From positions 1-64,000 of the forward strand of contig JAFLRN010000001.1 of NCBI GenBank assembly GCA_022511385.1: a DNA stretch of 64,000 nt, in the 5' to 3' direction. How positions within the stretch are numbered: the stretch's first letter is position 1; the number at the start of each line of letters is the position of its first letter. The notes beneath the pieces are model-generated. The model was not told the DNA's origin. It searched no databases and worked only from the letters and a program-made list of their open reading frames with translations. This document shows, in pieces, positions 36,762-45,140 of the stretch. Made by a program: the position numbers and the translations under genes. The DNA comes from Acetatifactor sp. Its GTDB lineage: Bacteria; Bacillota; Clostridia; Lachnospirales; Lachnospiraceae.

Positions 36762-38262
36762 ACATCCCTAGCCCTCGCTGGATCAGGTTGATGATCGGAT
36801 CCGAATTAAGCCCCAGAATCAGGTTCAAGATGATAAAACACACAAGAGCCACGGACTTTGCAGGCTTCTCCCCCAAAGTAATTACCCGGCCCTCTTTCGC
36901 TTTTATATCCGCCCGGATAGGTGTATAAATCCGGATCAGCGTCCGCATGAAATAGGCAGCGTTCAGTATCGTACTGATGGCCAGGGCAATCAGCGTAGGC
37001 AACATCTTGTAAGTATGTCCGATGGCCGCCTGGGAAAAGAGCAGCTTGGAGATAAAACCGGAAAAGATGGGCATACCCACCATTGCCAGGCTTCCTACTG
37101 TAAAAGCCACCCCCGCCAGCTTGTTTCGATAGCCCGAGGCGGTCATATCCTTGAAGCGGGTACTGTCTGCGGAGGCATCCATCAGACCGGAAGCCGCTAC
37201 AAACAGCAGGGACTTGCTGGCGGAATGGGAGACCACATGGTAAATACTGGCGATGGCACCCTCTGTGGTGCCAAGTCCGAATCCCATGTAAATATAGCCA
37301 ATCTGCGCCACGGAGGAGTATGCTATCATCCGTAGGATGTCATTTTCCTTCATGGCGCTCAGGGAGCCCATGAGCATACCGATGATACCAAACACAAACA
37401 GCACATGGATAACCTTGCTTTCTCCCACAATGTCGAAACCTATGACACGGTAAAAAATCTTGATCAGCAGGAAAATATAGCCCTTTGACACCAGCGAGGA
37501 CAAAATAGCCGCGGAGGACAAGGTGGAATATCCGTAAGCGTCCGGCAGCCAGGCATGAAAGGGATACAGTGCGCTCTTGATGGCAAGACCCACGGACATC
37601 AGCCCCAGCGCCACCACCAGAGGAATATGATAGTTTCCCGTGGCTGCCAGAAGCTGCACCTGTTCCTTGATATTGCTCATTAAAAGATGTCCCGTCAGGT
37701 CATAGAGGAAACAGATTCCCAAAAGGAAAAGACCAGAGCCCAGCAGGCTCATGATCATGTACCGGACGGAGGCTTCCATTGTCCTGCCGTTCTGCTTAAT
37801 CATGATCAGGCCGCAGGCGGAGATAGTATTGATCTCCACAAAGACATAGGCGGTAAAAAGGTCGTTTGTATACACTAACGCAAGCAGGGAGCATAACAGC
37901 AGATTGACCATGACATAATAAAGATTCTGCTTGCTATCCTCCAACTCCGTCTCCCGCTCTCTGGCGCCTCCCAGCATACACAGGAGCATGATGATACAAA
38001 AGAATACAGCCAGAAAGGCCTCCAGCAGGCCCACCCGGATCTCATTGCCCCAGGGCGCCGGAAAATGGCCCATCCGATAGACAAACGCCTCCCCCGTGTC
38101 CGACACGAAGCGCAGAACTGCTGCTGACATAAGTCCCACAAGAGTGATCACTGCAATATTCACCCGTCTTGCCCATTTGCCGTTTAATATAGAGCAAAGA
38201 GGACCGGAAAACAAGGAAAGAATAATGGACATAAAGGGAAAATTCTGTACAAAGGCCATCAC
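36754..38262 (-). CDS. mrpD: MrpD/NuoN-type antiporter subunit
   Basis: 502-aa membrane subunit with the expected charged residues in TM5 (FVEINTISA), TM7 (AIKSALYPFHAWLP), TM8 (LVSKGYIFLLI) and TM12 (GFISKLLFSQA). Its place directly after mrpC, with a 4-bp ATGA overlap, matches mrpD in canonical Mrp operons. It would form part of the ion-translocating array with its three paralogues. Confidence 0.9.
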   Translation of the reverse strand: MMAFVQNFPFMSIILSLFSGPLCSILNGKWARRVNIAVITLVGLMSAAVLRFVSDTGEAFVYRMGHFPAPWGNEIRVGLLEAFLAVFFCIIMLLCMLGGARERETELEDSKQNLYYVMVNLLLCSLLALVYTNDLFTAYVFVEINTISACGLIMIKQNGRTMEASVRYMIMSLLGSGLFLLGICFLYDLTGHLLMSNIKEQVQLLAATGNYHIPLVVALGLMSVGLAIKSALYPFHAWLPDAYGYSTLSSAAILSSLVSKGYIFLLIKIFYRVIGFDIVGESKVIHVLFVFGIIGMLMGSLSAMKENDILRMIAYSSVAQIGYIYMGFGLGTTEGAIASIYHVVSHSASKSLLFVAASGLMDASADSTRFKDMTASGYRNKLAGVAFTVGSLAMVGMPIFSGFISKLLFSQAAIGHTYKMLPTLIALAISTILNAAYFMRTLIRIYTPIRADIKAKEGRVITLGEKPAKSVALVCFIILNLILGLNSDPIINLIQRGLGMFD

Positions 38263-38636
38263 TTTCCCTCCTTCTTTAGCAGGGTGGATATCTCATCCAG
38301 GTCCAGCGTATGATACCTGCGGTAAAGCCGGATCGTCAGCGCCAGCATCAGCGCTGTCACAGAAACGGACACCACGATTCCCGTCAGCACTAGGCCGCTG
38401 GGAATGGGATTGATATAGGCCTCCACGCTCTGTACACCGTCCACCACCACAGGTGCCTTTCTGCCGTCGATATAACCCTTCAGCGCCAGAAAAAGATAAG
38501 TCGCCGTATCCATAATATTCAGGCCAATGATCTTCTTGATCAGATTCTTCTGCAGCAGCAGGTTGGAAAATCCGATACCGAATAAGATCATCGCCACGGC
38601 CTCACCGTAATTGTTCATCAGGTTCGTAACGTTCAT
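38259..38636 (-). CDS. mrpC: MrpC/NuoK-type subunit
   Basis: 125-aa, three-helix subunit homologous to NuoK and MnhC (NLLLQKNLIKKIIGLNIMDTA, with the buried Glu/Lys region). Mrp complexes have it between MrpB and MrpD, as here. The C-terminal tail is Arg/Lys-rich and cytoplasmic. It is translationally coupled to mrpD. Confidence 0.9.
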   Translation of the reverse strand: MNVTNLMNNYGEAVAMILFGIGFSNLLLQKNLIKKIIGLNIMDTATYLFLALKGYIDGRKAPVVVDGVQSVEAYINPIPSGLVLTGIVVSVSVTALMLALTIRLYRRYHTLDLDEISTLLKKEGK

Positions 38637-38678
38637 ATTGTTACCGTGCCTTTCCTTCTCTTCAAATCAGGGGCGTCC

Positions 38679-39641
38679 CTAGTAACCGCCCTTCCGGAAC
38701 ATAACATAAAAAGTGTACATTGTTCCAGCCACCACAATACCCACGCAGATATTCAAAATCAGGATGAGACCGCTGCTCAGAATCGCTCCGGGCGTACCAA
38801 GGGGAATGATGCTCTCGATGTGGTTTGCGCCGGTATAAAAGGAATAGCTCTTGGCCAGGCTGTAGCAGGCCAGGGCACAGAAGCTCAGCCTGCGGTAGGT
38901 CTTCGCAGTAAAAAACCGCTCCATCCGGACAAAGCCAAAAGCGTTCAGGTACAGGATCAGACCAGCCCCGATCACAGCTCCTCCCGAGAAGCCGCCCCCC
39001 GGTCCAAGATGTCCTGCCAGGATGATATAAATTCCAAAGATCATAATGGGCGGCACCAGTATCTTCGCCACAGTCTGGAGAATGACATCGTTTTTCGGCT
39101 CATGAAGCCTGTCATTGGCATCAAACCGCTCCTGATCCTCCTTTCTGTCAAGCCGCAGCAGGATAAGCACCGTGCATGTTGCCACAAAAAGCACATGAGA
39201 TTCTCCCAGAGTGTCAAATGCCCTGTAGTCCAGGATCATGCCGGTAACGATGTTCACCGCCCCCGTCTCCTGAAGGCCATTCTCAATATAGCGGGCGGAT
39301 ACTTCGTTATTTACCGGCTTGTCCGCCTCGCCATAGGTGGGCAGCCATGATACCGCTGTCAGCAGCATAACAACCAGAAAGACACAGAACAGCACTCCAA
39401 AAATATTATATACTTTCTGAAAGACCCTCAGTTCTGCATTGCGCTCCAGATCGTAGACACGTTCCTCGTTGCGCTTTCTGTCCCGCTTCCGTCTTTCCAG
39501 AGCGTCCTGATCCTCCCGGAATTCCTCCTGGGGCTTCATCTCCACCGTTCCCAGAAAAGGGTCCTTCGTGCCGTCCAGCCATCTCTTGAATTTATAGGAA
39601 AATGTTTTTTCATACTGTTCCTTGGGAACCTTCTTGCTCAT
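38679..39641 (-). CDS. mrpB: MbhE-MrpB fusion subunit
   Basis: A fused 320-aa subunit. The N-terminal 70 residues are cytoplasmic and highly charged. A region with TM helices and YGEADKPVNNEVSARYI resembles the MbhE/C-terminal MrpA part. The rest matches MnhB (LAGHLGPGGGFSGGAVIGAGLILYL, a family hallmark). The preferred start is ATG 39641 behind GAGAGG; the TTG at 39668 has none. This split of MrpA into pieces resembles Mbh-type gene arrangement. Confidence 0.85.
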   Translation of the reverse strand: MSKKVPKEQYEKTFSYKFKRWLDGTKDPFLGTVEMKPQEEFREDQDALERRKRDRKRNEERVYDLERNAELRVFQKVYNIFGVLFCVFLVVMLLTAVSWLPTYGEADKPVNNEVSARYIENGLQETGAVNIVTGMILDYRAFDTLGESHVLFVATCTVLILLRLDRKEDQERFDANDRLHEPKNDVILQTVAKILVPPIMIFGIYIILAGHLGPGGGFSGGAVIGAGLILYLNAFGFVRMERFFTAKTYRRLSFCALACYSLAKSYSFYTGANHIESIIPLGTPGAILSSGLILILNICVGIVVAGTMYTFYVMFRKGGY

Positions 39642-39664
39642 CTTTACCTCTCTCCGCTGCTCTT

Positions 39665-39997
39665 TCAAAGTTCATGGGAAACTGTGCTTTCCGTTTCACT
39701 GCTCTTTGTCTCACTGCCCTTTGTCTCAATGTCCTTCGTTTCCTCCGGACCGTCATCCTCGTTTATAACAGCGCCGATCTTTTTTAAGGTAATAAGGAAC
39801 AGCACCGTTGTCACTCCCGCGCCCACCGCGGCTTCTGTGATGGCCAGGTCCGGCGATTCCAACAGGATCCAGATCACAGACATGACAAGACTGTAGGACA
39901 TAAAGATCAATATTGTGTTCAACAGTTTCTTTGAAAGGCTGGCCGCTATGGCGCAAATCACAAGAAAGCCCAGCAGAATACAGTTAAAAACAGTCAT
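39665..39997 (-). CDS. DUF4040/MbhD-type subunit
   Basis: 110-aa protein with three helices that matches the MbhD/MrpA C-terminal segment (SPDLAITEAAVGAGVTTVLFLITL is the family signature). The last 25 residues are a degenerate ETK-rich charged repeat. It overlaps mrpG by 4 bp. In typical Mrp this segment is fused to MrpA, here it is separate. Confidence 0.86.
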   Translation of the reverse strand: MTVFNCILLGFLVICAIAASLSKKLLNTILIFMSYSLVMSVIWILLESPDLAITEAAVGAGVTTVLFLITLKKIGAVINEDDGPEETKDIETKGSETKSSETESTVSHEL

Positions 39998-40362
39998 AAT
40001 TCCTCTTTTCCGCCGCTCTCCGGCAGCTTCTCATCTAACGCTTCGATGTCAAAATGCTTCTTCTGATCTTCGTTGGTTGTCACTTCAAGTCTCGCTATCA
40101 AGTGTGAGGACACCGGCGAAGAAAACCACAGAAACGCAATGACAAGAAACAGCTTCAGGGATGTAAAGCAAAACCCCCACATCACGATCAGCCCCAGAAA
40201 ACAAAGCCCAATTCCCAGAGTGTCTCCCATAGCCGCTGCATGCATGCGGTTCAGCACATATTTAAAACGAAATACTCCGATCATTTCAATCAGAAAAATC
40301 GCCAATCCCGACAGAAGCAGCGCCGCACCCGCCAGAAAACGCACCCACTCAAACACGGTCAT
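39994..40362 (-). CDS. mrpG: MrpG/MnhG subunit
   Basis: 122-aa small subunit with three helices and the family region FRFKYVLNRMHAAAMGDTLGIGLCFLG. ATG 40362 has GAGGAGGAG upstream and overlaps the end of mrpF; the longer reading to 40428 lies inside mrpF and is rejected. Charged, probably cytoplasmic C terminus. Confidence 0.9.
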   Translation of the reverse strand: MTVFEWVRFLAGAALLLSGLAIFLIEMIGVFRFKYVLNRMHAAAMGDTLGIGLCFLGLIVMWGFCFTSLKLFLVIAFLWFSSPVSSHLIARLEVTTNEDQKKHFDIEALDEKLPESGGKEEL

Positions 40363-40750
40363 ACTGAAGCTCCTCCTCTCCAGGGCTCTCCTGTCCCAGG
40401 CGGCTGTTCTCCGATACATCCTGTCCATCCGTCAAAGTTTCATCCCTTTGTTTCTTTTCCGCATAGACACCCATATATACCTTGGTCAGCACAATAACTG
40501 CCAGAAAACTGATCATGGCATAAATCATGCAAATGTCCACCAGATACCCCTCTCCCAGCAAAAACGCCAGAATAGCGATCATCACACTGACCATGGTACC
40601 CATCATATTTGCTGCCAGTATCCTGTCAGCGATCCTGGGTCCGATCACAGCGCGGATCAGGCACAACACGACAAACACTGCCAGAACGATCAGTATCCCG
40701 ATCAACAATATTCCATAGGCCTTATCAAGGCTCTCCATTCCTTTTCCCAT
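40349..40750 (-). CDS. mrpF: MrpF/MnhF subunit
   Basis: 133-aa subunit with three helices and the family core RAVIGPRIADRILAANMMG. The 40-residue charged C terminus is longer than in most MrpF proteins. GGAGGCAGGAAAG precedes the ATG. It overlaps mrpG. Confidence 0.9.
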   Translation of the reverse strand: MGKGMESLDKAYGILLIGILIVLAVFVVLCLIRAVIGPRIADRILAANMMGTMVSVMIAILAFLLGEGYLVDICMIYAMISFLAVIVLTKVYMGVYAEKKQRDETLTDGQDVSENSRLGQESPGEEELQYDRV

Positions 40751-40785
40751 CTTTCCTGCCTCCGCAGCTTAAGCCCTTGTGAAGT

Positions 40786-41244
40786 CTATTGCTCCATTCT
40801 TTTGATGTATTTCACTATTTCGTTGTCATTGATACCGTCGGCAAGACTCTCGTCCAGACAGTGAACAGTGTACTCATCCCCCTCCAGGGAAACCGTTATG
40901 GTTCCCGGTGTTAAAGTGATGGCGTTGGCGAGAAAGGCCTTTGCCGTATTCGTTCTCAGATCCGAATGAAATGTTACAAGAGTGGGTGTAACTTCCTCCT
41001 GCTGACTAAGGATCATATGGATCACTCCAAAGTTTGCCTTTACGATCTCTTTGATCAGCAGAAATGTATAGCGGATAAAAGAGAGCGCTATTTTATAAAG
41101 AAGGAGCTCTCTTTTCAGAGAATGATCCATAAATTTGCAACTGAAGGCGAAGAGCGCCACGGAGATAGCAATACCAAAAAGACATATTTCCAGGGTAAAA
41201 TTGGCGTTGAAGATTACCCAGAGAAGAAAGAATACGATTAACAT
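40786..41244 (-). CDS. mrpE: MrpE/MnhE subunit
   Basis: 152-aa first gene of the operon. MrpE is needed for complex assembly. Two to three N-terminal helices are followed by the cytoplasmic domain with LANAITLTPGTITVSLEGDEYTVHCLD, the MnhE signature. ATG 41244 lies 10 bases behind AGGAGG; the reading to 41310 is unsupported. The operon ends at 31161 and encodes E-F-G-DUF4040-B-C-D and three more antiporter subunits, so probably a Na+ (or K+)/H+ antiporter complex. Confidence 0.92.
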   Translation of the reverse strand: MLIVFFLLWVIFNANFTLEICLFGIAISVALFAFSCKFMDHSLKRELLLYKIALSFIRYTFLLIKEIVKANFGVIHMILSQQEEVTPTLVTFHSDLRTNTAKAFLANAITLTPGTITVSLEGDEYTVHCLDESLADGINDNEIVKYIKRMEQ

Positions 41245-41305
41245 TCGATGCCACCTCCTACAATATTTGAGTTTACCACAAAAAAAAAATTTTTCAAAGT
41301 CAAAA

Positions 41306-41362
41306 TACATAAAAATGGCGGTTGATTTTTAGTGAAATTTACTAAAAATTACCGCCATTTTA
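41306..41362 (-). terminator. Terminator between kinase-like gene and mrp operon
   Basis: Long near-perfect inverted repeat aaaatggcggt...accgccatttt (arms about 21 nt, 7-nt loop) with an ATTTTTATG tail on the minus strand, 15 bases after the stop at 41377. Confidence 0.75.
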
Positions 41363-41376
41363 CCTGATCAATTTCT

Positions 41377-41862
41377 TTAGATCACGTCTATTCTTTCAAA
41401 ATATTTGATCAAAATGTCTGCACAATTCTCCACGCCGAGCCGGCTGGTGTCGAGGATCATGTGGTAGTTGTTCACATCACCCCAAACCTTGCCGGTGTGC
41501 TCCACATTGAACTGTGCCCGCTGCCTGTCGCTTTTCTCCAGCAAGGCTTTGGCGTCCTCGTAATCCATCATTTCCTTTTTCATGATGCGCTGGATCCGGT
41601 CTTCTTTATCCGCACAGACATAGACGTTAAATACATTGGGCTGTCCCTTCAGGATCTCGGAGGCGCAGCGGCCCAGGATAATACAGGGTTCTTTAGCCAG
41701 CTCCTTGACAAACTCCGCCTCTTTGGAAAAGTCATCGTCGTGGAGCTCACTCTCAATATAAGCCTTGTCGTACACAGGAATCCCCAGCCTTTCAGAAAGC
41801 TCCTCCGCTATCATACTGGCTCCGGTACCGTACCGGCGGCTCATTGTTATCACAAGGTTCAT
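41377..41862 (-). CDS. Cytidylate-kinase-like protein
   Basis: 161-aa P-loop protein of the cytidylate kinase-like (AAA_26-type) family found widely in Clostridia. The N terminus MNLVITMSRRYGTGASMIAEEL carries a degenerate P-loop (SRRYGTGAS), and RCASEIL and the RxxR lid are present. ATG 41862 follows GGGAGG; the upstream frame to 41901 is not supported. Substrate unknown; true CMP kinase activity is doubtful. It is followed by a terminator. Confidence 0.82.
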   Translation of the reverse strand: MNLVITMSRRYGTGASMIAEELSERLGIPVYDKAYIESELHDDDFSKEAEFVKELAKEPCIILGRCASEILKGQPNVFNVYVCADKEDRIQRIMKKEMMDYEDAKALLEKSDRQRAQFNVEHTGKVWGDVNNYHMILDTSRLGVENCADILIKYFERIDVI

Positions 41863-41967
41863 AACGCTTCCTCCCTTCGTGTCACTGCAAGTTGACTGCA
41901 ATCTACGGTCAGAATGCCAAGATGCCTTGTGTATATTTTATCACACTTACAAATTGATTACAAGGTT

Positions 41968-42201
41968 TCAGGGCTTCTTGAATTCCTTCACCCGATGGAT
42001 AACATAATAGATATCCACACCCACAGTTCCCACGATGGATGTTATGACGATGCCCTCAATGGTAAAATGCAGCACGGAGAGAGTGACAAAGCTGATGATC
42101 AAAAGCACCAGCATCCACCAGCCAAAGACGAAGGCCGTGACGATCAGGAAAAAGATGACCTCTTTTACCATATCCCATCTTTTGCGCCATTTACTCTCCA
42201 T
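41968..42201 (-). CDS. Small two-TM membrane protein
   Basis: 77 aa with a basic N terminus and two hydrophobic helices (about 13-36 and 39-68). AAGGAG precedes the ATG. No conserved motif recognised. It may be a small accessory membrane protein of Lachnospiraceae; the neighbouring decayed fragment gives no hint. Confidence 0.65.
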   Translation of the reverse strand: MESKWRKRWDMVKEVIFFLIVTAFVFGWWMLVLLIISFVTLSVLHFTIEGIVITSIVGTVGVDIYYVIHRVKEFKKP

Positions 42202-42216
42202 TGCTGCACTCCTTAT

Positions 42217-42320
42217 CTACTCAAATACTATGCTGCCCCAGATTGTCACCTGGTCCTTCAATCCAACCGCAGTAAATACCTGGGTTTCCATCGTGGAAGA
42301 CTCCAAGGATTCACGAGTAT
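42217..42320 (-). pseudogene. GH43 C-terminal gene fragment
   Basis: Reading from the end of araD, this coded stretch gives STMETQVFTAVGLKDQVTIW and stop (GSIVFE at the end). It matches the C terminus of the GH43 enzyme at 46731 (STIETQVFTAVGLKDQVTLW) over about 28 residues with the DNA itself about 85 percent identical by eye. The rest of the gene is missing, so it is a remnant left by recombination. Confidence 0.8.
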
Positions 42321-42326
42321 TTTGGA

Positions 42327-43037
42327 TTACTTTTCATCTGCTGCGCTCTGGCCATAGTAAGCGTTAGCGCCATGTTTTCTGTAGTAATGCTTATCCTGCA
42401 GCTCCTGGGGTGCAGGCTTTACCTCCGGACGGATCCACTCCGTCCTTGCGGCCATCTTTGCCACTTCCTCCAACACCACTGCGTTGTGTACTGCCTCTTC
42501 TGCATTTTTACCCCATGCGAAGGGACCATGGTTCTTGCAGAGCACTGCGGGAACTGCCACTACATCAATGTTTCTCTTCTGGAACTCGCCCACGATCAGC
42601 AGGCCCGTGTTCTTCTCATAAGCCTCCTCAATCTCCGCCTCTGTCAGAGTCCGCAGGCAGGGAACCTCTCCGTAGATATAATCAGCGTGGGTTGTTCCGT
42701 AGCAGGGGATGGACCGTCCTGCCTGAGCCCAGCTGGTGGCCCAGGGGGAGTGAGTATGTACGACGCCGCCGATCTGGGGGAAGGCTCTGTATAATTCTGC
42801 GTGAGTGGGGGTATCAGAGGAGGGGTTGTAGCGGCCCTCCACCTTGTTGCCGTCCAGGTCCATAACTACCATGTCATCGGGAGTCAACTTTTCGTAGGGG
42901 ACCCCGCTGGGCTTGATCACAAACAGCCCGCTCTCCCTGTCAATAGCGCTCACATTGCCCCAGGTAAAGGTCACAAGGCCGTACTTGGGCAGTTCCATGT
43001 TTGCTTCATAGACCAATTTCTTTAATTCTTCCAGCAT
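42327..43037 (-). CDS. araD: L-ribulose-5-phosphate 4-epimerase
   Basis: Links arabinose catabolism to the pentose phosphate pathway, converting L-ribulose-5-phosphate to D-xylulose-5-phosphate. The zinc-binding [12 protein letters not shown] motif and the KNHGPFAWG motif of class II aldolase-fold epimerases are both present in a 236-aa protein. GGAGAAAGAGG lies before the ATG. It is the only core arabinose-pathway gene in the window; araA and araB are not present. Confidence 0.95.
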   Translation of the reverse strand: MLEELKKLVYEANMELPKYGLVTFTWGNVSAIDRESGLFVIKPSGVPYEKLTPDDMVVMDLDGNKVEGRYNPSSDTPTHAELYRAFPQIGGVVHTHSPWATSWAQAGRSIPCYGTTHADYIYGEVPCLRTLTEAEIEEAYEKNTGLLIVGEFQKRNIDVVAVPAVLCKNHGPFAWGKNAEEAVHNAVVLEEVAKMAARTEWIRPEVKPAPQELQDKHYYRKHGANAYYGQSAADEK

Positions 43038-43156
43038 AATCTACCTCTTTCTCCGGAGGGTATTGACTCCGGTTTTATTTTCTGATTTTTGTTTCTCTCT
43101 TTTTAAAAAGTGTTCTTATGATAAACCAGAACTTGTCGATTTCTCCAAAATTGAGA

Positions 43157-43720
43157 TTACCTGTTGGGGAAAATATCATCCCGAATCATTCCCCAAATAT
43201 TGTAGTCACAATACTGCGAAACCATTTTACCGTGTCGTATCGTTCCTTCAAGAGTAAATCCGCTTTTTTGCAGCACTTTGTTGGAGGCTATGTTCCTAAC
43301 ATCGGCATTGCCCTGTAACCGGTCGATGGTTGTTTTTGAAAAAATGAATTCAACCACACACCTCATCGCTTCTGTGCATATCCCTGTACTCCAAAGCCAG
43401 GGTGCGATACGATACCCGACCATCCCAAATCTGTCGTTTTCTACATCGAAAACCTCAATCTGGCCGATAATTTCATTTGTTTCTTTCTGCTCTATCCCCC
43501 AAATGAAATCATGGGAAGGCTTGCGATTAACATTCGGTCTGGTATCTATAAACAATAACTCTGGATTCTTTTCGCCTTTGTTTGCCGCACGCCCCCAATA
43601 TGTATAGATTTCATCTTTGCCAAGCCATTTTCTTAAATCTTCTGTATCGTCAGCTGTTAATTCCCGAAGCACAAGTCGATTTGTTTCCAACCTTGGAATA
43701 TACCGACATACTTTTAACAT
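43157..43720 (-). CDS. GNAT acetyltransferase (RimJ/RimL-like)
   Basis: 187-aa N-acetyltransferase. The N-terminal ETNRLVLRELTADD and the acetyl-CoA region (MVGYRIAPWLWSTGICTEAM, then NVASNKVLQKSGF) are typical. Acceptor unknown. GGGAGG precedes the ATG. It lies inside the arabinose locus but its family gives no link to it, so it is probably an incidental insertion. Confidence 0.85.
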   Translation of the reverse strand: MLKVCRYIPRLETNRLVLRELTADDTEDLRKWLGKDEIYTYWGRAANKGEKNPELLFIDTRPNVNRKPSHDFIWGIEQKETNEIIGQIEVFDVENDRFGMVGYRIAPWLWSTGICTEAMRCVVEFIFSKTTIDRLQGNADVRNIASNKVLQKSGFTLEGTIRHGKMVSQYCDYNIWGMIRDDIFPNR

Positions 43721-43779
43721 TTCATGTTACCTCCCAAATTCCGATTTATCGAAATAAAAACTCAGATGTAAATAGGATA

Positions 43780-44736
43780 TTATATTATGTTTTTATAATC
43801 GAAAATGGGATATCCCTTCTCATCCCACTCTACTTTCATAAGCATAGCATGGCGGTTGGGATCGTAGAGGGGGTCTCCTTGGATCTCGGCGTAGGGTCTT
43901 GCGTGGTAGACGCAGACATCCGTGCCGTCGGGGAGCTTGGTGAAGCTGTTATGACCGGGGCCGTAGAGGCCGACTGCTGCGCTGCTGGAGAGGACAGGGT
44001 GGCGTTCTTTTTTCCAGGCTCTGGGGTCAAGGAGGTCTTCATTCTCATCGATGCTCAGCATACCCATGCAGTAGCACTCACCGGTGGCGCTGGCGGAATA
44101 GGTCAAGAAGATACGGCCGTCTTTCTTGATGACAGCAGGGCCTTCGTTTACCCAGATTTCCCTGCGCTCCCAGTCGTAGTCGGGAGTGGTCAGGAGTACT
44201 TGGGCTGTAGCTAGTTTCGTGGGTGATTCCATCTTTGCTATGTAGAGGTTGGAAATCTGGATGCCGACGCTTACCTTCTCCGCCCATACATAATAACGCT
44301 CGCCTTTGTTTTCAAAGATTGTTGCATCAAGGGAGAAGGCTTCAAAGGAATAAATGTCGTCGTCGGAGCGCTGCATCTTTCCCCGCTCTACCCAGGCATC
44401 CGTCATGGGATCCTGTCCTGTGCACTCCAGGATAAAGGGACGGATCTTCCAGATATCGTCCCGCTCTCCGGCGGCGAAATAGATGTACCACTTTCCGTCC
44501 AGATAGTGGAGCTCCGGCGCCCAAATATGCTGGCTCATCTCGCCGCTCTCGTGCTTCATCCAGAGGGTCTTCTCCTCAGCTAAAGCCAGGCCCTGAAGGG
44601 TTTCCGACCGACGCAGGACAATGCGGTCGTAGGCGGGCACGGAGGCGGTGAAATAGTAGCTGCCGTCGGTGTGCCTGTATACATAGGGATCCGCCCGCTG
44701 CTCGATAAAGGGTTTGTTGTCTCTTATGTTCTCCAT
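43780..44736 (-). CDS. Cytoplasmic GH43 arabinofuranosidase-type enzyme
   Basis: 318-aa glycoside hydrolase family 43 five-bladed propeller with no signal peptide, so it acts on imported oligosaccharides. Asp16 (ADPYVY) fits the catalytic base, a central Asp (SLDATIF) the pKa modulator, and NEGPAVI the acid Glu. Families close to it split arabinofuranosyl or xylosyl linkages. AGGAGG precedes the ATG. A possible promoter (-10 TATAAA at 44760-44765) lies back-to-back with the toxin promoter. Confidence 0.88.
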   Translation of the reverse strand: MENIRDNKPFIEQRADPYVYRHTDGSYYFTASVPAYDRIVLRRSETLQGLALAEEKTLWMKHESGEMSQHIWAPELHYLDGKWYIYFAAGERDDIWKIRPFILECTGQDPMTDAWVERGKMQRSDDDIYSFEAFSLDATIFENKGERYYVWAEKVSVGIQISNLYIAKMESPTKLATAQVLLTTPDYDWERREIWVNEGPAVIKKDGRIFLTYSASATGECYCMGMLSIDENEDLLDPRAWKKERHPVLSSSAAVGLYGPGHNSFTKLPDGTDVCVYHARPYAEIQGDPLYDPNRHAMLMKVEWDEKGYPIFDYKNII

Positions 44737-44791
44737 AATGACCTCCTGACAGAATATTTTTTATAGCAATTATAAAATTATTCTAAATTTA

Positions 44792-44820
44792 TTGAATTAA
44801 ATCCTTATTTATGATATGTT
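44792..44820 (+). promoter_or_regulatory. Promoter of the holin-like toxin mRNA
   Basis: TTGAAT (44792-44797), 17-bp spacer, TATGTT (44815-44820). Transcription would begin near 44827, giving a 90-nt leader. Confidence 0.6.
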
Positions 44821-44919
44821 ATATCCACGGGAAACCAGAGAGCCAGGCGGCTTACCCTCCTAAGCGGAGGGGCTAACCCTCCGGACAGCGCATCTTTGCA
44901 AAGAAAGGGGGGCGAGACT

Positions 44920-45009
44920 ATGGTTACATATGCTGATTTTTTTAACTTTTGCATATTGATCATTGCGCTTGTAGGTTTGTGTTACACAATCTTCAAGGGA
45001 AAAAAATAG
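44920..45009 (+). CDS. Holin-like type I toxin peptide, 29 aa
   Basis: A 29-aa hydrophobic peptide starting MVTYADFF and ending CYTIFKGKK, with one membrane helix at residues 8-25. It has the length and charged tail of the putative holin-like toxin family (Hol_Tox, related to TxpA/BsrG). An AAAGGGGGG site lies 7 bases before the ATG. The 5' leader (44832-44861) is complementary to the 3' region (45066-45096), so the mRNA may fold end to end. A convergent antisense RNA overlaps its 3' half. Such small genes are usually missed by annotation. Toxicity is inferred. Confidence 0.75.
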   Translation: MVTYADFFNFCILIIALVGLCYTIFKGKK

Positions 45010-45134
45010 CCGCCACTACCCACAATAGTGACGGCTGACCTTGTAAAAGGTCAAATCCCAAACAATTAAGGGTAAGCCGCTTCTCTGGTTTCCCCTTCTA
45101 TTTTCACTATAACACAGGGTTTTCTAAATATCAA
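45003..45134 (-). ncRNA. Antisense RNA (antitoxin) of the holin-like toxin
   Basis: Minus strand promoter: TTGATA (45129-45134), 17-bp spacer, TATAGT (45106-45111). Transcription begins near 45099 and ends at a strong terminator, stem AGCCGTCACTA/TAGTGGCGGCT (45008-45036) followed by TTTTTTT inside the toxin's final codons. The roughly 95-nt RNA overlaps the 3' end of the toxin mRNA. Its first 30 bases repeat the toxin mRNA's leader, so the two RNAs could pair as in par/Fst or txpA/ratA. Confidence 0.75.
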
Positions 45135-45140
45135 GTATAT

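Noticed and set aside
31161..41244. Respiratory complex I or energy-converting hydrogenase
   Set aside because: Subunits for NADH, quinone or hydrogenase chemistry (NuoB/C/D, NuoI, NuoG) are absent; Mrp-type E, F, G and B subunits are present.
43157..43720. Acetyltransferase as part of arabinan use
   Set aside because: GNAT family gives no link to the pathway; treated as unrelated.
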